Below, piece after piece: positions 24,683-33,827 of a stretch of 64,000 nt of DNA (positions are counted from its first letter, which is position 1; every line of letters starts with the position of its first letter). The stretch is taken from positions 1 through 64,000 of the forward strand of contig NZ_JAUXUP010000030.1 in the NCBI RefSeq assembly GCF_030680935.1. The letters run 5' to 3'. A program made the position numbers and the translations under genes. The notes under the pieces were generated by a model. It searched no databases and was not told the DNA's origin. It was given only the letters and a program-made list of their open reading frames with translations. This DNA comes from Polaromonas sp. Lineage in GTDB: Bacteria > Pseudomonadota > Gammaproteobacteria > Burkholderiales > Burkholderiaceae_C.

Positions 24683-26545
24683 TCAGGCAGCCAGGCGGCG
24701 CTCAATCGCGGCTTTTGTCTCCCCCAGCTCTTTAGGCAGGTGGTGTTCGAGTTGTTTGAACAGCTCGGCATGCAACTCCAGCTCTTTGACCCAGGCGGCC
24801 TTGTCGATGCTGGTGACGGTGTTGAACTGTTCGGCACTGAAGTCCAGCCCGGTCCAGTTCAGGTCTTCGTAAGCCGGGCTCACGCCGGTAAGGTGCTCAG
24901 AGCCCTTGCCGGTGCCTTCAATGCGGTCGATCATCCACTTGAGCACGCGCATGTTCTCGCCATAACCGGGCCAGACAAATTTGCCGTCTGCGCCCTTGCG
25001 GAACCAGTTGGTGGTGTAGATTTTGGGCAGGGCAGCGCCTGTGGCGGCGAGCTTTTTGCCCATATTCAGCCAGTGCTGGAAGTAGTCGCTCATGTTGTAG
25101 CCGGCAAAAGGCAGCATGGCGAACGGGTCACGACGCACCACACCAGCCTGGCCGGTGGCGGCGGCCGTGGTCTCGGACCCCATGGTGGCGGCCATGTACA
25201 CACCTTCGACCCAGTTGCGCGCTTCGGTCACCAGCGGCACAGTGGTGGAGCGCCGGCCGCCGAAGATAAAGGCGTCAATCGCCACTCCTTTGGGATCGTC
25301 CCAGGCGCTGTCGAGCGCCGGGTTGTTGATGGCGGCCACCGTGAAGCGGGCGTTCGGGTGGGCCGCTTTGGCGCCGGTATCCTTGGCGATCTGCGGCGTC
25401 CAGTCCTTGCCCTGCCAGTCGATCAGGTGCGCCGGCAGGCTGCCGCTGTCCTTTTCCATGCCCTCCCACCACACATCGCCATCGTCGGTCAGCGCCACGT
25501 TGGTGAAGATGACGTTTTTGTCCAGGCTGGCCATGCAGTTCGGATTGGTGTGGAAGTTGGTGCCAGGGGCCACGCCAAAATAACCGGCTTCGGGGTTGAT
25601 TGCGTAAAGCTTGCCGTCAGAGCCGGGTTTGATCCACGCGATGTCGTCACCAATGGTGGTGACCTTCCAGCCGTCAAAACCGGCCGGCGGGACCAGCATG
25701 GAAAAATTGGTTTTTCCGCAGGCCGAGGGAAAGGCCGCTGCCACATGGTATTTTTTACCCTGTGGGTTGGTGACACCCAGAATGAGCATGTGCTCGGCGA
25801 GCCAGCCTTCGTCCCGCCCCATGTTGGAGGCGATGCGCAGCGCAAAACACTTTTTGCCCAGCAACGCGTTGCCGCCATAACCGGAGCCGTAAGACCAGAT
25901 CTCGCGCGTTTCGGGGTAATGCACGATGTATTTGGTCTTGTTGCAAGGCCACTTCACGTCTTTCTCGCCGGCGGCCAGCGGCGCGCCCACGGTATGCACG
26001 CAGGGCACAAACTCGCCGTTGACGCCAAGCACGTCAAACACCGGCTTGCCCATGCGTGTCATGATTTTCATGTTGACCGCCACATAGGGGCTGTCCGACA
26101 ACTCGATGCCGATGTGGGCGATGGGCGACCCCAGCGGGCCCATGCTGAAAGGCACCACATACATGGTGCGGCCCTGCATGCAACCATCAAACAGCGGCGC
26201 CAGCGTGGCGCGCATCTGTGCGGGGTCCATCCAGTTGTTGGTCGGGCCTGCATCTTCCTTATTGGCCGAGCAGATATAGGTACGGTCTTCGACGCGCGCC
26301 ACATCGGTTGGGTCGCTCTGTGCCAGAAAACTGTTGGGCCGTTTGGCCTCATTGAGTTTGGTGAAGGTACCTGCATCGACGAGTTGCTGGCACAGGCGCT
26401 GGTATTCGGCTTCGCTGCCATCGCACCAGTAGACGGTGTCGGGTTTGCACAGGGCGGCCATGTCGGCCACCCAGGCAATCAGCCGGGCATTCCTGACGTA
26501 GCTCGGTGCATTGAGGTTCAATCCTTGCATCGCGGGGTGGTTCAT
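24683..26545 (-). CDS. pckG: Phosphoenolpyruvate carboxykinase (GTP)
   Basis: This 620-residue enzyme converts oxaloacetate and GTP to PEP and CO2, the entry step of gluconeogenesis. Length and sequence fit the GTP-dependent class: the nucleotide-binding FPSACGKTN at about 272-280, preceded by [16 protein letters not shown]-type sequence, and [14 protein letters not shown] and the WFRKG block further on. It starts at ATG 26545 and ends close to a bidirectional terminator. A 415-bp gap separates it from the divergent modA. Confidence 0.96.
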   Translation of the reverse strand: MNHPAMQGLNLNAPSYVRNARLIAWVADMAALCKPDTVYWCDGSEAEYQRLCQQLVDAGTFTKLNEAKRPNSFLAQSDPTDVARVEDRTYICSANKEDAGPTNNWMDPAQMRATLAPLFDGCMQGRTMYVVPFSMGPLGSPIAHIGIELSDSPYVAVNMKIMTRMGKPVFDVLGVNGEFVPCVHTVGAPLAAGEKDVKWPCNKTKYIVHYPETREIWSYGSGYGGNALLGKKCFALRIASNMGRDEGWLAEHMLILGVTNPQGKKYHVAAAFPSACGKTNFSMLVPPAGFDGWKVTTIGDDIAWIKPGSDGKLYAINPEAGYFGVAPGTNFHTNPNCMASLDKNVIFTNVALTDDGDVWWEGMEKDSGSLPAHLIDWQGKDWTPQIAKDTGAKAAHPNARFTVAAINNPALDSAWDDPKGVAIDAFIFGGRRSTTVPLVTEARNWVEGVYMAATMGSETTAAATGQAGVVRRDPFAMLPFAGYNMSDYFQHWLNMGKKLAATGAALPKIYTTNWFRKGADGKFVWPGYGENMRVLKWMIDRIEGTGKGSEHLTGVSPAYEDLNWTGLDFSAEQFNTVTSIDKAAWVKELELHAELFKQLEHHLPKELGETKAAIERRLAA

Positions 26546-26960
26546 CGAAAGGCTCCAAAGTTAAAAAGCGTGATTTCGATAAATGTCGGATGGCAGGCAG
26601 CGCAGTGCGGCAATGGCTGTGGCATCGAGACATCTGTCGAAATGGCGCTGCTTGCGGCCCGGCGTCCAGCCGCAACGGCTCGAAAGCGGGGCACCAACTG
26701 ACATCAGACAAACCCCGGGCGGCGGGCGGGGCCACAGCCGGGATATGCTGCGGCGCTGCGCCAGAAAAAACAGTGGATGGATTGTTTTTTCGGCTTCCAC
26801 GGGTCGGCCAGTAGGTCCATTTTATGAAGATCGCTGTCGGTTACCGGCTGGTTACAGGCAAAGTCCATGCATAACCTGCATAAGGTTATGCATAGCCCAT
26901 TTCGCGGTTCAGGCAGTCGTGACGTGCATAGGTCGAATGCCGCAATAATGAAGTTTTCAG
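26546..26960. other. Divergent intergenic region pckG-modA
   Basis: The 415 bp hold no convincing gene; the short reading frames lack ribosome sites or similarity. The region contains an A/T inverted repeat (AAAAAACA at 26765-26772, TGTTTTTT at 26783-26790), and the 27-bp palindrome at 26867-26893. It presumably contains both promoters. Confidence 0.6.
26867..26893. promoter_or_regulatory. 27-bp perfect palindrome upstream of modA
   Basis: ATGCATAACCT (26867-26877), centre GCATA, and AGGTTATGCAT (26883-26893) form perfect 11-bp inverted arms. It lies 67 bp before the modA start. Molybdate operons are commonly repressed by ModE, whose sites are long A/T-containing palindromes with TAT/TAAC elements; this one is similar in layout but not the E. 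coli consensus. No modE gene is in the window. Confidence 0.6.
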
Positions 26961-27767
26961 ATGGCGGGTTGGATCATGGGTATGCAGATGATGGGCGCAA
27001 AACGCCGCTTCAGGCTGGTTGCTGTCTCGCTGCTTCTGGCGCTGGCTGGCCCGGTTCTGGCCCAGGCCTATACCTCGCCGAAACCCGTGCTGGTCGCGGC
27101 GGCCGCCAATATGCAGTCGGCACTCACCGAGCTGGTGCCGCTGTTCGAGCGTGGGCACAGAGCCCGCGTCAGCCTGACACTGGGCTCGTCGGCGACGCTG
27201 GTCCGGCAGATCCAGCAAGGGCTGCCGGCAGAGCTGTTTTTATCGGCCGATGAAGACTTTGTTTTTCGCCTGGCCGATGCCGGGCTGACGCAGGACCGGG
27301 GCGTGGTCTACGCCACGGGCCGCCTGGTGCTGCTGGTGCCGAGTGGTTCGCGTCTGGTGCTGGACCCCGGGCTGAGCGGGCTCAAGGCCGGGTTGTCCGA
27401 GGTGCGTAAATTTGCCATTGCCAACCCTGAGCTCGCGCCTTACGGCAAGGCGGCGGTGCAGGTCTTGCAGATGCAGGCCCTCTGGCCCGGGCTGCAAGGA
27501 CGGCTGGTGCTGGGCGACAACATTGCGCAGACCACGCAGTTTGTCAGCACCGGCGCGGCAGAGGCGGGCATCACCGCGCTGTCGCTGGCGCTGGCGCCAG
27601 AGGTGGCGGCGCGCACGCGTTTTGTGCTGATCTCCGATGCGCTACACGGGCCTGTCCGGCAGCGCATGGTGCTGCTCAAAAATGCCGGCCCTGGCGCGAG
27701 GGCCTTCCATGATTTTCTGCAATCGCCGGATGCCAAGGCTGTGCTGGCGCGGTACGGATTTCGCTGA
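26961..27767 (+). CDS. modA: Molybdate ABC transporter substrate-binding protein
   Basis: This periplasmic binding protein (268 residues from ATG 26961) has a signal peptide (KRRFRLVAVSLLLALAGPVLAQA) and ModA landmarks: VLVAAAANMQSALTEL, SLTLGSSATLVRQIQQGLPAELFLSAD, and NPELAPYGKAAVQVL. It captures molybdate for molybdenum enzymes. Methionines at 26976 and 26988 are also possible starts. It is followed by modB and modC after a 300-bp gap that includes a dispersed repeat, so the operon may have been interrupted by the repeat. Confidence 0.9.
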   Translation: MAGWIMGMQMMGAKRRFRLVAVSLLLALAGPVLAQAYTSPKPVLVAAAANMQSALTELVPLFERGHRARVSLTLGSSATLVRQIQQGLPAELFLSADEDFVFRLADAGLTQDRGVVYATGRLVLLVPSGSRLVLDPGLSGLKAGLSEVRKFAIANPELAPYGKAAVQVLQMQALWPGLQGRLVLGDNIAQTTQFVSTGAAEAGITALSLALAPEVAARTRFVLISDALHGPVRQRMVLLKNAGPGARAFHDFLQSPDAKAVLARYGFR

Positions 27768-28067
27768 AGCGATAAAACGCTCCTGAATCAATAGCTGCTT
27801 GTGCAGGCTGCATAAAGGCTAAAGGCCGAATTGGCTCCATAAAATGGCTTCTGCCATCCAGTCCGCGTCGCAGTGCGCCCCGGCGCGGGGCTTCGCGGTA
27901 CAGTCTGAGCCGTCCCCCTGGCTTTTGTTGCCCAGTTTCCGGGCCGAAGAAAACCCCATGAAGAAGATGACCGCTGAAAGTCCACTTGCCCTACCGACCG
28001 TTGAGCGCCTCGCCTCCGGGCTGGGGCGGGCGTGTGCGCGCCCTGCCGCCCGGTGGGTGCGCTGAAC
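27768..28067. other. Gap between modA and modB with dispersed repeat
   Basis: The 300 bp carry a family 2 repeat (27780-27838). From 27958 to 28065 an ATG-started frame of 35 codons (MKKMTAESPLALPTVERL..) ends 2 bp before the modB ATG. It has no strong ribosome site and no recognised relatives, so I do not call it a gene, though a coupling leader is conceivable. Confidence 0.5.
27780..27838. repeat. Dispersed repeat (family 2), copy c
   Basis: Plus-strand copy with CTGAATCAATAGCTGCTTGT, a GCA block and AAAGGCTAAAGGCCGA. It lies just after the modA stop. Confidence 0.75.
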
Positions 28068-28736
28068 ATGGACTGGCAGGCGGCCCGCGTTTCCTTTGTG
28101 CTGGCGCTGTGCACGGCGGCCTTGTTGCTGCCCCTTGGCCTGTGGCTGGCGCGTTGGCTGGCCACCACGGCCTGGCGCGGGCGGCCGGTGGTGGAGGCGC
28201 TGCTGATGCTTCCCTTGCTGCTGCCACCCACTGTGGTCGGCTTCTACCTGCTGTCCACGCTGGGACAAGGCTCACCCGTGGGTGCCTGGCTGGCCCGCAG
28301 TTTCAATCTCCGCCTGGTGTTCAGTTTTGAGGGCTTGCTGTTGGCCAGCCTGCTGGTGAACCTGCCTTTCATGGTGCAACCCTTGCAGCGCGCCTTTGCT
28401 GCCATTCCTGTCAGCCTGCGGGAAGCCGCCTGGGTCTGTGGTCTGAGCCCCTGGCGGGCTTTCTGGAAGATAGAGCTGCCCCTGGTCTGGCCAGGGCTTC
28501 TGGCCGGGGTCGCGCTGACCATGGCCCACACCCTGGGTGAGTTTGGCGTGGTGTTGATGGTAGGCGGCAGCATCGCGGGCGAAACCCGGACCCTGTCGAT
28601 TGCCATTTATGACCGGGTGCAGGCCTTTGATCTGGCCGGGGCGCATGTGATGGCGCTGGTGCTGGTGCTGTGTTCGCTGGCGGCGCTGGTGCTGGTGTTT
28701 GCAGCCGGCAGGGCGCGGCCCTTGCAGGAGCGCTAA
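28068..28736 (+). CDS. modB: Molybdate ABC transporter permease
   Basis: This 222-residue inner-membrane permease starts at ATG 28068 (MDWQAARVSF). It has about five hydrophobic segments and the ABC permease EAA loop region (LREAAWVCGLSPWRAFWKIELPLVWPGLLAG), which contacts ModC. LLPPTVVGFYLL and HTLGEFGVVLMVGG are typical ModB motifs. modC follows after 12 bp. Confidence 0.93.
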   Translation: MDWQAARVSFVLALCTAALLLPLGLWLARWLATTAWRGRPVVEALLMLPLLLPPTVVGFYLLSTLGQGSPVGAWLARSFNLRLVFSFEGLLLASLLVNLPFMVQPLQRAFAAIPVSLREAAWVCGLSPWRAFWKIELPLVWPGLLAGVALTMAHTLGEFGVVLMVGGSIAGETRTLSIAIYDRVQAFDLAGAHVMALVLVLCSLAALVLVFAAGRARPLQER

Positions 28737-28748
28737 GGCGCTGAACCC

Positions 28749-29903
28749 ATGTTGCGTGTGTCTCTTCACAGCGATGGCCCGATCCGGCTGAACGCCGAGT
28801 TTGATTGTCAGCCCGGCGAGTTGCTGTGCCTGGTAGGTCCGTCGGGCAGCGGCAAGACCAGCGTGCTGCGTGCGCTGGCCGGGCTGCTCAAAAGCCCGGG
28901 CCTGCGTGGGCGGGTCAGCATCAGCGACGCGGGGGGCGATGCGCTCTGGTTTGACAGCGCGCAGGGCCGCTGGCTGCCACCGCAGCGCCGCCGTGTCGGC
29001 CTGGTGTTTCAGAATTACGCCTTGTTTCCGCACCTGACCGCTATCGAAAACGTAGCTATTGCCGCAAGCTCCGAAAGGGCGACAGGCGCATTGGATGCCT
29101 TGTTTGAACGCATGGGGCTGACCGGGCTGCAACAACGCCGGCCAGCGCAGCTCTCGGGTGGACAGCAGCAACGTGTGGCCCTGGCCCGCGCGTTGGCTCG
29201 TGAGCCGCAGGTGCTGCTGCTGGACGAGCCGTTTTCTGCGGTGGATGCGCCCACGCGCCAGACCCTGTACCACGAGCTGGCGGCGCTGCGCCAGCGGGTG
29301 GCCATCCCGATGGTGCTGGTGACACATGACCTGAACGAGGCGCGGCGCCTGGCCGACCGGGTCGTGATTCTGGACGCTGGCGAGTCACTGCAGGTAGGCA
29401 GCCCGGCGCGCGTCTTTGCAAGTCCGCGCAATGCACGCGTGGCCGAACTGGTGGGTATCCAGAATCATTTCAGTGGACAGTTTTTCAAGAACCAGCCGCA
29501 GGACCCTGCCGGTTTTGGCCGACTGGTCTGGCACGACGCGGTTGCTGCTCCCCAGGCTGCTCAGCGCGCGCCGGTGCAGCTACAGGTGCCCGACAAGGGG
29601 CGCCTGGACGATGGCGTCGCGGTCTCGTGGGTGGTGAACGGTGAGCTGGTGGATATCGCCATGGCGGCAGGTGATGGCCTTGCGGGCAACACCCTGCGCT
29701 GCACCCTCTCGGAGGTGTTGCCATTGGGTGAAATCAGCCTTTGCACGCTGGTACCGCTGGCCTTGCCCGGCCAGCGCGTGACGCTGAACCTGTCCAGCGC
29801 TGCGCTGCGCCAGCTGGGGGCTGCGGCGGGGGCAGTGCTGGATCTGCATATACCGCCGCAGGCGGTGCATGTCATGCCAGTCCGGCAGAACCAGAGCCTT
29901 TAA
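28749..29903 (+). CDS. modC: Molybdate ABC transporter ATP-binding protein
   Basis: This 384-residue ATPase has Walker A GPSGSGKTS (30-38), signature LSGGQQQRVALARAL, Walker B LLLDEPFSAVD and switch VTHD. A C-terminal extension after about residue 240 contains the molybdate-binding Mop/TOBE-like part. The helical segment around nucleotides 29039-29085 (ENVAIAASSERATGA) shows weak similarity to the family 2 repeat. It converges with the FecR gene with only 11 bp between the stops. Confidence 0.92.
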   Translation: MLRVSLHSDGPIRLNAEFDCQPGELLCLVGPSGSGKTSVLRALAGLLKSPGLRGRVSISDAGGDALWFDSAQGRWLPPQRRRVGLVFQNYALFPHLTAIENVAIAASSERATGALDALFERMGLTGLQQRRPAQLSGGQQQRVALARALAREPQVLLLDEPFSAVDAPTRQTLYHELAALRQRVAIPMVLVTHDLNEARRLADRVVILDAGESLQVGSPARVFASPRNARVAELVGIQNHFSGQFFKNQPQDPAGFGRLVWHDAVAAPQAAQRAPVQLQVPDKGRLDDGVAVSWVVNGELVDIAMAAGDGLAGNTLRCTLSEVLPLGEISLCTLVPLALPGQRVTLNLSSAALRQLGAAAGAVLDLHIPPQAVHVMPVRQNQSL

Positions 29904-29914
29904 GGTACCGGCGA

Positions 29915-31447
29915 TTACTGTTTGGCAAACGCCGCCACGTTACCGGCCACATTCGGCTTGGAAGTCGTCAGCTGGGTGTTGCCGACCGTGATGGCTGCGG
30001 TATAGCCCTGCAATGCCGCGCCCACAAATCGGCCATTGATGGAGCCAGTGGTAGTGCCGGTGCAACCGGTGGTGCAGGTGGTGCCGGCCAGCGTGTGCGG
30101 ACCGCCGCCGACTTGCCAGGTGGTATTGGCCGGAATCACGTAGACGGTGGCGGTGCTCTGCAGCGCGTTGGTGCCAAAACTCATGGTCATCGCGCTGGCG
30201 GTTTTGATTTGCCGGGCGCCGAAGTCCATCAGCAGGTTGCTGCCGCTGAAGCTGCCAACCCGGCCATAGTTGTCGGTAGGGGAGGTACCGCCCACGTAGT
30301 TGTATTGCGCGGTGCCTGCGCCCGGCAACTGGATCCGGGGTGTGTCGCCCCAGGCGTGGTGCGAGCCCAGGCGGGTGTTGGAGCCGGCGCTTGGCGCCTC
30401 GTACATCCAGTAAGCCCCAGCGGCCACACTGGCGCCTACGGGTCGGCCAATCGACCGGAAAGCGGCGGCCAGAGAGGCTGAATCATTGAAGAGGATGCCG
30501 CTGACCTCGGAGACCTCGCTGCGAAGTTCCAGCACGCGGTAATTTCTGGCGTTGGCTTCGATCTTGTTCACGTCGCCCATTCGTGTTTCGACGACGGTGA
30601 TCTGGTTGTTGTTGCCCCCGCTGGAGACACTGGGCTGCTCATTGGCCGCAACGCTGGTCAGTGGTGCCAGCAATTGCGTGACCGGCGCCGTTTGCACCGT
30701 CAGCTGGGGCGATGTGGAGGTCTGGGTGCTTGAGTTGCTTTCGGCCACGGTTTCCCCGCCTGCCGCCGTGCTGCCAGATCCGGGAGCCGGGGCCGCCGCC
30801 GCGCTGCGCCCGCGTGCGCCTGAGCTGCGGTCACTCAGAATCGCGGGCGGCGCAAGAAGCCGCACCGGCACCGCATCGGCGCTCGGCACATGAAAATAAT
30901 CCTGTTGCCCGAACTCGTGCTGGCCGCTGCTGTTGGAGACGGTGATGCGACCATCGGTCACGCCGCCAAAGGTGCCGTTCGGACCTGGCGTGCCATCGGT
31001 ATTGCGGCAATCGTTGCTGCAGGACACCACGGTGAAATGGGTGCCGCGTATGCCTATGGTCGAGGTGGCGGTGCGAACCAGGTAGTTTTTCTGGTTAGCC
31101 TTGCCTATCAGTCCGGTGATGGTGCGCATGCCGCCTTTGAGCAAACCCATGACGGAGCGGTCTTGCTCAGCGTTCTTGTCAAAACGGTAGTCTTCTATCC
31201 GGAACTGGCTGTTGGCCCGCAGGGCAACCACCGACTCGTCGGTAAACCGCACCTGCAAGGCGCTGCGCTCCCCAACCGCAAGCACGTCGCCACTTTCCAC
31301 CAGGACACCCGCCCGCAGCGGCAACTGCTGTCCGGCGCGCGACAAGCTGGCCTCTCCGGCCAGCGCCAGGACCCGGCCCGCAGGCTGGGCCCGGGCGGCG
31401 CCCTGTCCAAGCAGCAACAGAAAAGCAACCATCAGGGCGGTTTTCAT
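29915..31447 (-). CDS. Secreted FecR-domain protein with TbpB-like C-terminal barrel
   Basis: This 510-residue protein has a cleavable signal (MKTALMVAFLLLLGQGAARA) without a lipobox cysteine. Residues about 25-150 form a FecR domain (VLVESGDVLAVGERSALQVRF; TSTIGIRGTHFTVV). A low-complexity Ser/Thr/Ala/Gly linker follows (about 205-270). The C-terminal part ends in SINGRFVGAALQG and a VAGNVAAFAKQ tail, like the small TbpB-type beta-barrel domain of surface proteins. It lies 11 bp downstream of a TPR/beta-barrel gene, and together they look like a Slam-type exporter and its surface or secreted client. FecR domains of this type are exported rather than anti-sigma factors here, since no sigma factor gene is present. 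Confidence 0.75.
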   Translation of the reverse strand: MKTALMVAFLLLLGQGAARAQPAGRVLALAGEASLSRAGQQLPLRAGVLVESGDVLAVGERSALQVRFTDESVVALRANSQFRIEDYRFDKNAEQDRSVMGLLKGGMRTITGLIGKANQKNYLVRTATSTIGIRGTHFTVVSCSNDCRNTDGTPGPNGTFGGVTDGRITVSNSSGQHEFGQQDYFHVPSADAVPVRLLAPPAILSDRSSGARGRSAAAAPAPGSGSTAAGGETVAESNSSTQTSTSPQLTVQTAPVTQLLAPLTSVAANEQPSVSSGGNNNQITVVETRMGDVNKIEANARNYRVLELRSEVSEVSGILFNDSASLAAAFRSIGRPVGASVAAGAYWMYEAPSAGSNTRLGSHHAWGDTPRIQLPGAGTAQYNYVGGTSPTDNYGRVGSFSGSNLLMDFGARQIKTASAMTMSFGTNALQSTATVYVIPANTTWQVGGGPHTLAGTTCTTGCTGTTTGSINGRFVGAALQGYTAAITVGNTQLTTSKPNVAGNVAAFAKQ

Positions 31448-31458
31448 GGGGGCTCCAG

Positions 31459-32814
31459 TTATTTGAAGTCGTAACGCAGCTTCAGTGCCAATGATCGGCG
31501 TGTGTAGTCAAAAAATCCGATGTTGGCCTGCTGCTCGACATGTTGGTACTCGCCGCGTAAAGACCAGTTTCGGTCAAAGACATAAGCAGCCGAAAGATCA
31601 AGCGCGTAGTACTGGTCGTGCCGGGCCGGGATGCCGACGGCAAAGTCGCTCGCATAACGGCTGCCCTGGTAACTCAGGCCACTGCCCAGCGTCCATTTTG
31701 GCAATGGTTGCGCAGTGACCGCGAGCCGGACACCCCAAAGATCGCGGGACAGATCTGGCCGGTTTTTGCGGTTTCTTTCACTGCCTGCATTCACACTGGT
31801 CGTAAAAACCGGGTTCCAGCGGTGCGCCAGCGTGTGTGTCCAGGCGCCGGTGATACTGGTCAGGCTGCTGTCCCGGATATCGGCGCCGGAGCTGACGGCC
31901 AGTGTTTTATTGATGTCAAGAAAGCTGTTGATGTTCTGATAGCTCTGCCGGGAATGTTGCATCGACAGCGCAAAGCGGTTGTACTGGTCGTTCTGGTATT
32001 GCCACTCACCCACCAGGGTATTGAGCGACAGGTACTTCTGCCCGTCCACACCCAGCTTGAGCAAATCGACACCCAGTCTGTACAGGTTGCGGCCTTCGAG
32101 CACGGAAACGCCACCTTGTAGCGCCAGCAGCTGCTGATCGAACACGTCGCTTTGGTTGCGACCATGGGAGCGCGCCATCAGCATGGCGCCGCCATACAGC
32201 GACATACCCGGTGCAAACGGGTAGGCCCCCTGCACCCCCGCCAGTACGCTGTTGAACGCGTCGGCCTGGCGCTCGGAGGACTGGCCCGGCGCGACGATAA
32301 AACCCGGTGGCAGGCCAGCCACTTGGCCGCTGCGGATGCCGCTGTTGATGTTGCTGTCGTAACCGACGCCGAGTTCCACAAAGGCGCTGGAGGTGGGCTT
32401 GTAACGCGACTCGCGGGCGCGGATCGCATCGAGAAACTGGGTGATATTGTCCAGCTCGGCACCGGTGGCCCCTGGTGCCAGGGCAGAGAACTCCTCGCGC
32501 GCGCGCTGGTCTTCACCCAGAATGAAATAGCCGCGCGCCAGCTGGAACTGCGCGGACCGGTTCTCGGGAAACTGGAGCAGATAACGCTCCAGCGCCAGCA
32601 CCCCTTCGCCGGGGACGCCGCCATTGAGTGCGGCAATTCCGAAGTAAAAATCAAACAATGGCGTGCCCAGCGCCTCGGTCGCCGCCTTGCCGAGCTCGTA
32701 AGCTTGCCGATCCTTGCCTTGTTCCAGCAAGGCCTTGACCTCATCGGCGGGCGCGGCCGCAGCCAGTGTGCAGGCCATGCACAGCAGTGAACCCCATCCG
32801 CCAGCTTTGCGCAT
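31459..32814 (-). CDS. TPR plus outer-membrane beta-barrel protein, Slam-like (DUF560)
   Basis: This 451-residue protein has a signal peptide (SLLCMACTLAAAAPADE), a TPR region (about 25-135: LFDFYFGIAALNGGVPGEGVLALERYL) and a C-terminal barrel of about 310 residues beginning VELGVGYDSNINSG and ending RRSLALKLRYDFK, with a terminal aromatic-rich strand. This order is that of Slam proteins, which move surface lipoproteins or secreted proteins such as TbpB and hemophilin across the outer membrane. The gene directly upstream of a FecR/TbpB-like gene supports this. The exact subfamily is inferred from pattern, not alignment. Confidence 0.7.
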   Translation of the reverse strand: MRKAGGWGSLLCMACTLAAAAPADEVKALLEQGKDRQAYELGKAATEALGTPLFDFYFGIAALNGGVPGEGVLALERYLLQFPENRSAQFQLARGYFILGEDQRAREEFSALAPGATGAELDNITQFLDAIRARESRYKPTSSAFVELGVGYDSNINSGIRSGQVAGLPPGFIVAPGQSSERQADAFNSVLAGVQGAYPFAPGMSLYGGAMLMARSHGRNQSDVFDQQLLALQGGVSVLEGRNLYRLGVDLLKLGVDGQKYLSLNTLVGEWQYQNDQYNRFALSMQHSRQSYQNINSFLDINKTLAVSSGADIRDSSLTSITGAWTHTLAHRWNPVFTTSVNAGSERNRKNRPDLSRDLWGVRLAVTAQPLPKWTLGSGLSYQGSRYASDFAVGIPARHDQYYALDLSAAYVFDRNWSLRGEYQHVEQQANIGFFDYTRRSLALKLRYDFK

Positions 32815-33035
32815 CGTGAACCCTTGCTTGTCTGCAGACTTGTAGGCAAAAGGTTAGCATGGGCCTCGATTTATGTAACGAAAAGAATCCGCCTTTGACG
32901 TGACGGGGCGGCAATTGTTGTTTGGCCGCTGCCATCCAGGCCGGAGCGGGCCCAGGCGCGTGTCGGCGTGTCATCTAGAATTCAGAGTCGCAGGTCCTGT
33001 CGCACCTGCCAGCCCTGCCCACTTCCAGAGTTCCC

Positions 33036-33785
33036 ATGCCCCTTGAATCGTCAGCCGCGCCGCTTCCCAGCCAGGCTTTGCCACCGGGGCTGGATGCGAT
33101 TTTTGTCATCCACGCCACCCCGTATGTCGAAAGGCGGGCGTTTATTGAGGCACAGATGCAGGCGCTGGGCCTGCCCTTTGAATTTGTGCTCGACTTCGAC
33201 ATTCCTGCCATCCCGGAAGCCCTGCGCCAGCGGCTGTTCCGCGGCGATGGTCTTTCACCGGCGCAGCAGTCGTGTGCCCTGAAACACTGGCAGGCGCATC
33301 AACTGATGGTGCAAAGAAACATCGCCCGCGCGCTGATTCTGGAAGATGACGTGATTCTTTCAAAGGCGTTTTTGCCGGCGCTCCAGGGCCTGATGCGTGA
33401 GGAGCTGGCGCTGGGCGACCCGCACGTGACCTTTCTGGGCTGCGGCGGGCATTACTACGTACCGCATCAGCAGATTCGCGCTGGCCAATGGCTTTACCCG
33501 CGCAATCAGGGCAAGTTTGCCGACTCCTACATTGTTTCACTGGCCACTGCCAAAAGGCGGCTGGACTGGATTGATACCAATGGCATCACGCTGCCGATCG
33601 ACCATACGTTTGAGCATATTGACCGGACACTGGCCACGCCGATGTTCTGGCTGGAACCTCCCGTGGTGGAGCAAGGTAGCCACAACGGAATGTTTTCCTC
33701 CACGCTGGACAAGTCGCATCCGCTGTGGTTCCAGGCCCTGCAATTTCGCTGGAAAAAGCTCTGGCGGCGGCGGTTGCATGAGTAG
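33036..33785 (+). CDS. Glycosyltransferase family 25 protein
   Basis: This 249-residue cytoplasmic glycosyltransferase has the GT25 (LOS/LPS biosynthesis) pattern: FVIHATPYVERRAFIEAQM near the start, LSPAQQSCALKHWQAHQLM, then the metal-binding LILEDDVILS, and later NQGKFADSYIVSLATAKRRL. Such enzymes add galactose or similar residues to lipooligosaccharide. It precedes an O-antigen ligase gene by 42 bp, so both act on the cell-surface glycan. Confidence 0.85.
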   Translation: MPLESSAAPLPSQALPPGLDAIFVIHATPYVERRAFIEAQMQALGLPFEFVLDFDIPAIPEALRQRLFRGDGLSPAQQSCALKHWQAHQLMVQRNIARALILEDDVILSKAFLPALQGLMREELALGDPHVTFLGCGGHYYVPHQQIRAGQWLYPRNQGKFADSYIVSLATAKRRLDWIDTNGITLPIDHTFEHIDRTLATPMFWLEPPVVEQGSHNGMFSSTLDKSHPLWFQALQFRWKKLWRRRLHE

Positions 33786-33827
33786 GCGCGGGAGCCGGTC
33801 CACAGGTTTGCGGAAAAGCCGCCGGTG

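Noticed and set aside
24632-26701. 689-codon open frame on the strand opposite to pckG
   Set aside because: It mirrors the pckG gene; third-position GC bias in a GC-rich genome leaves the antisense frame open. The sense frame has the conserved enzyme motifs.
27958-28065. 35-codon frame ending 2 bp before modB
   Set aside because: No ribosome site, arginine/proline-rich shadow-like content and no conservation known; noted only in the gap description.
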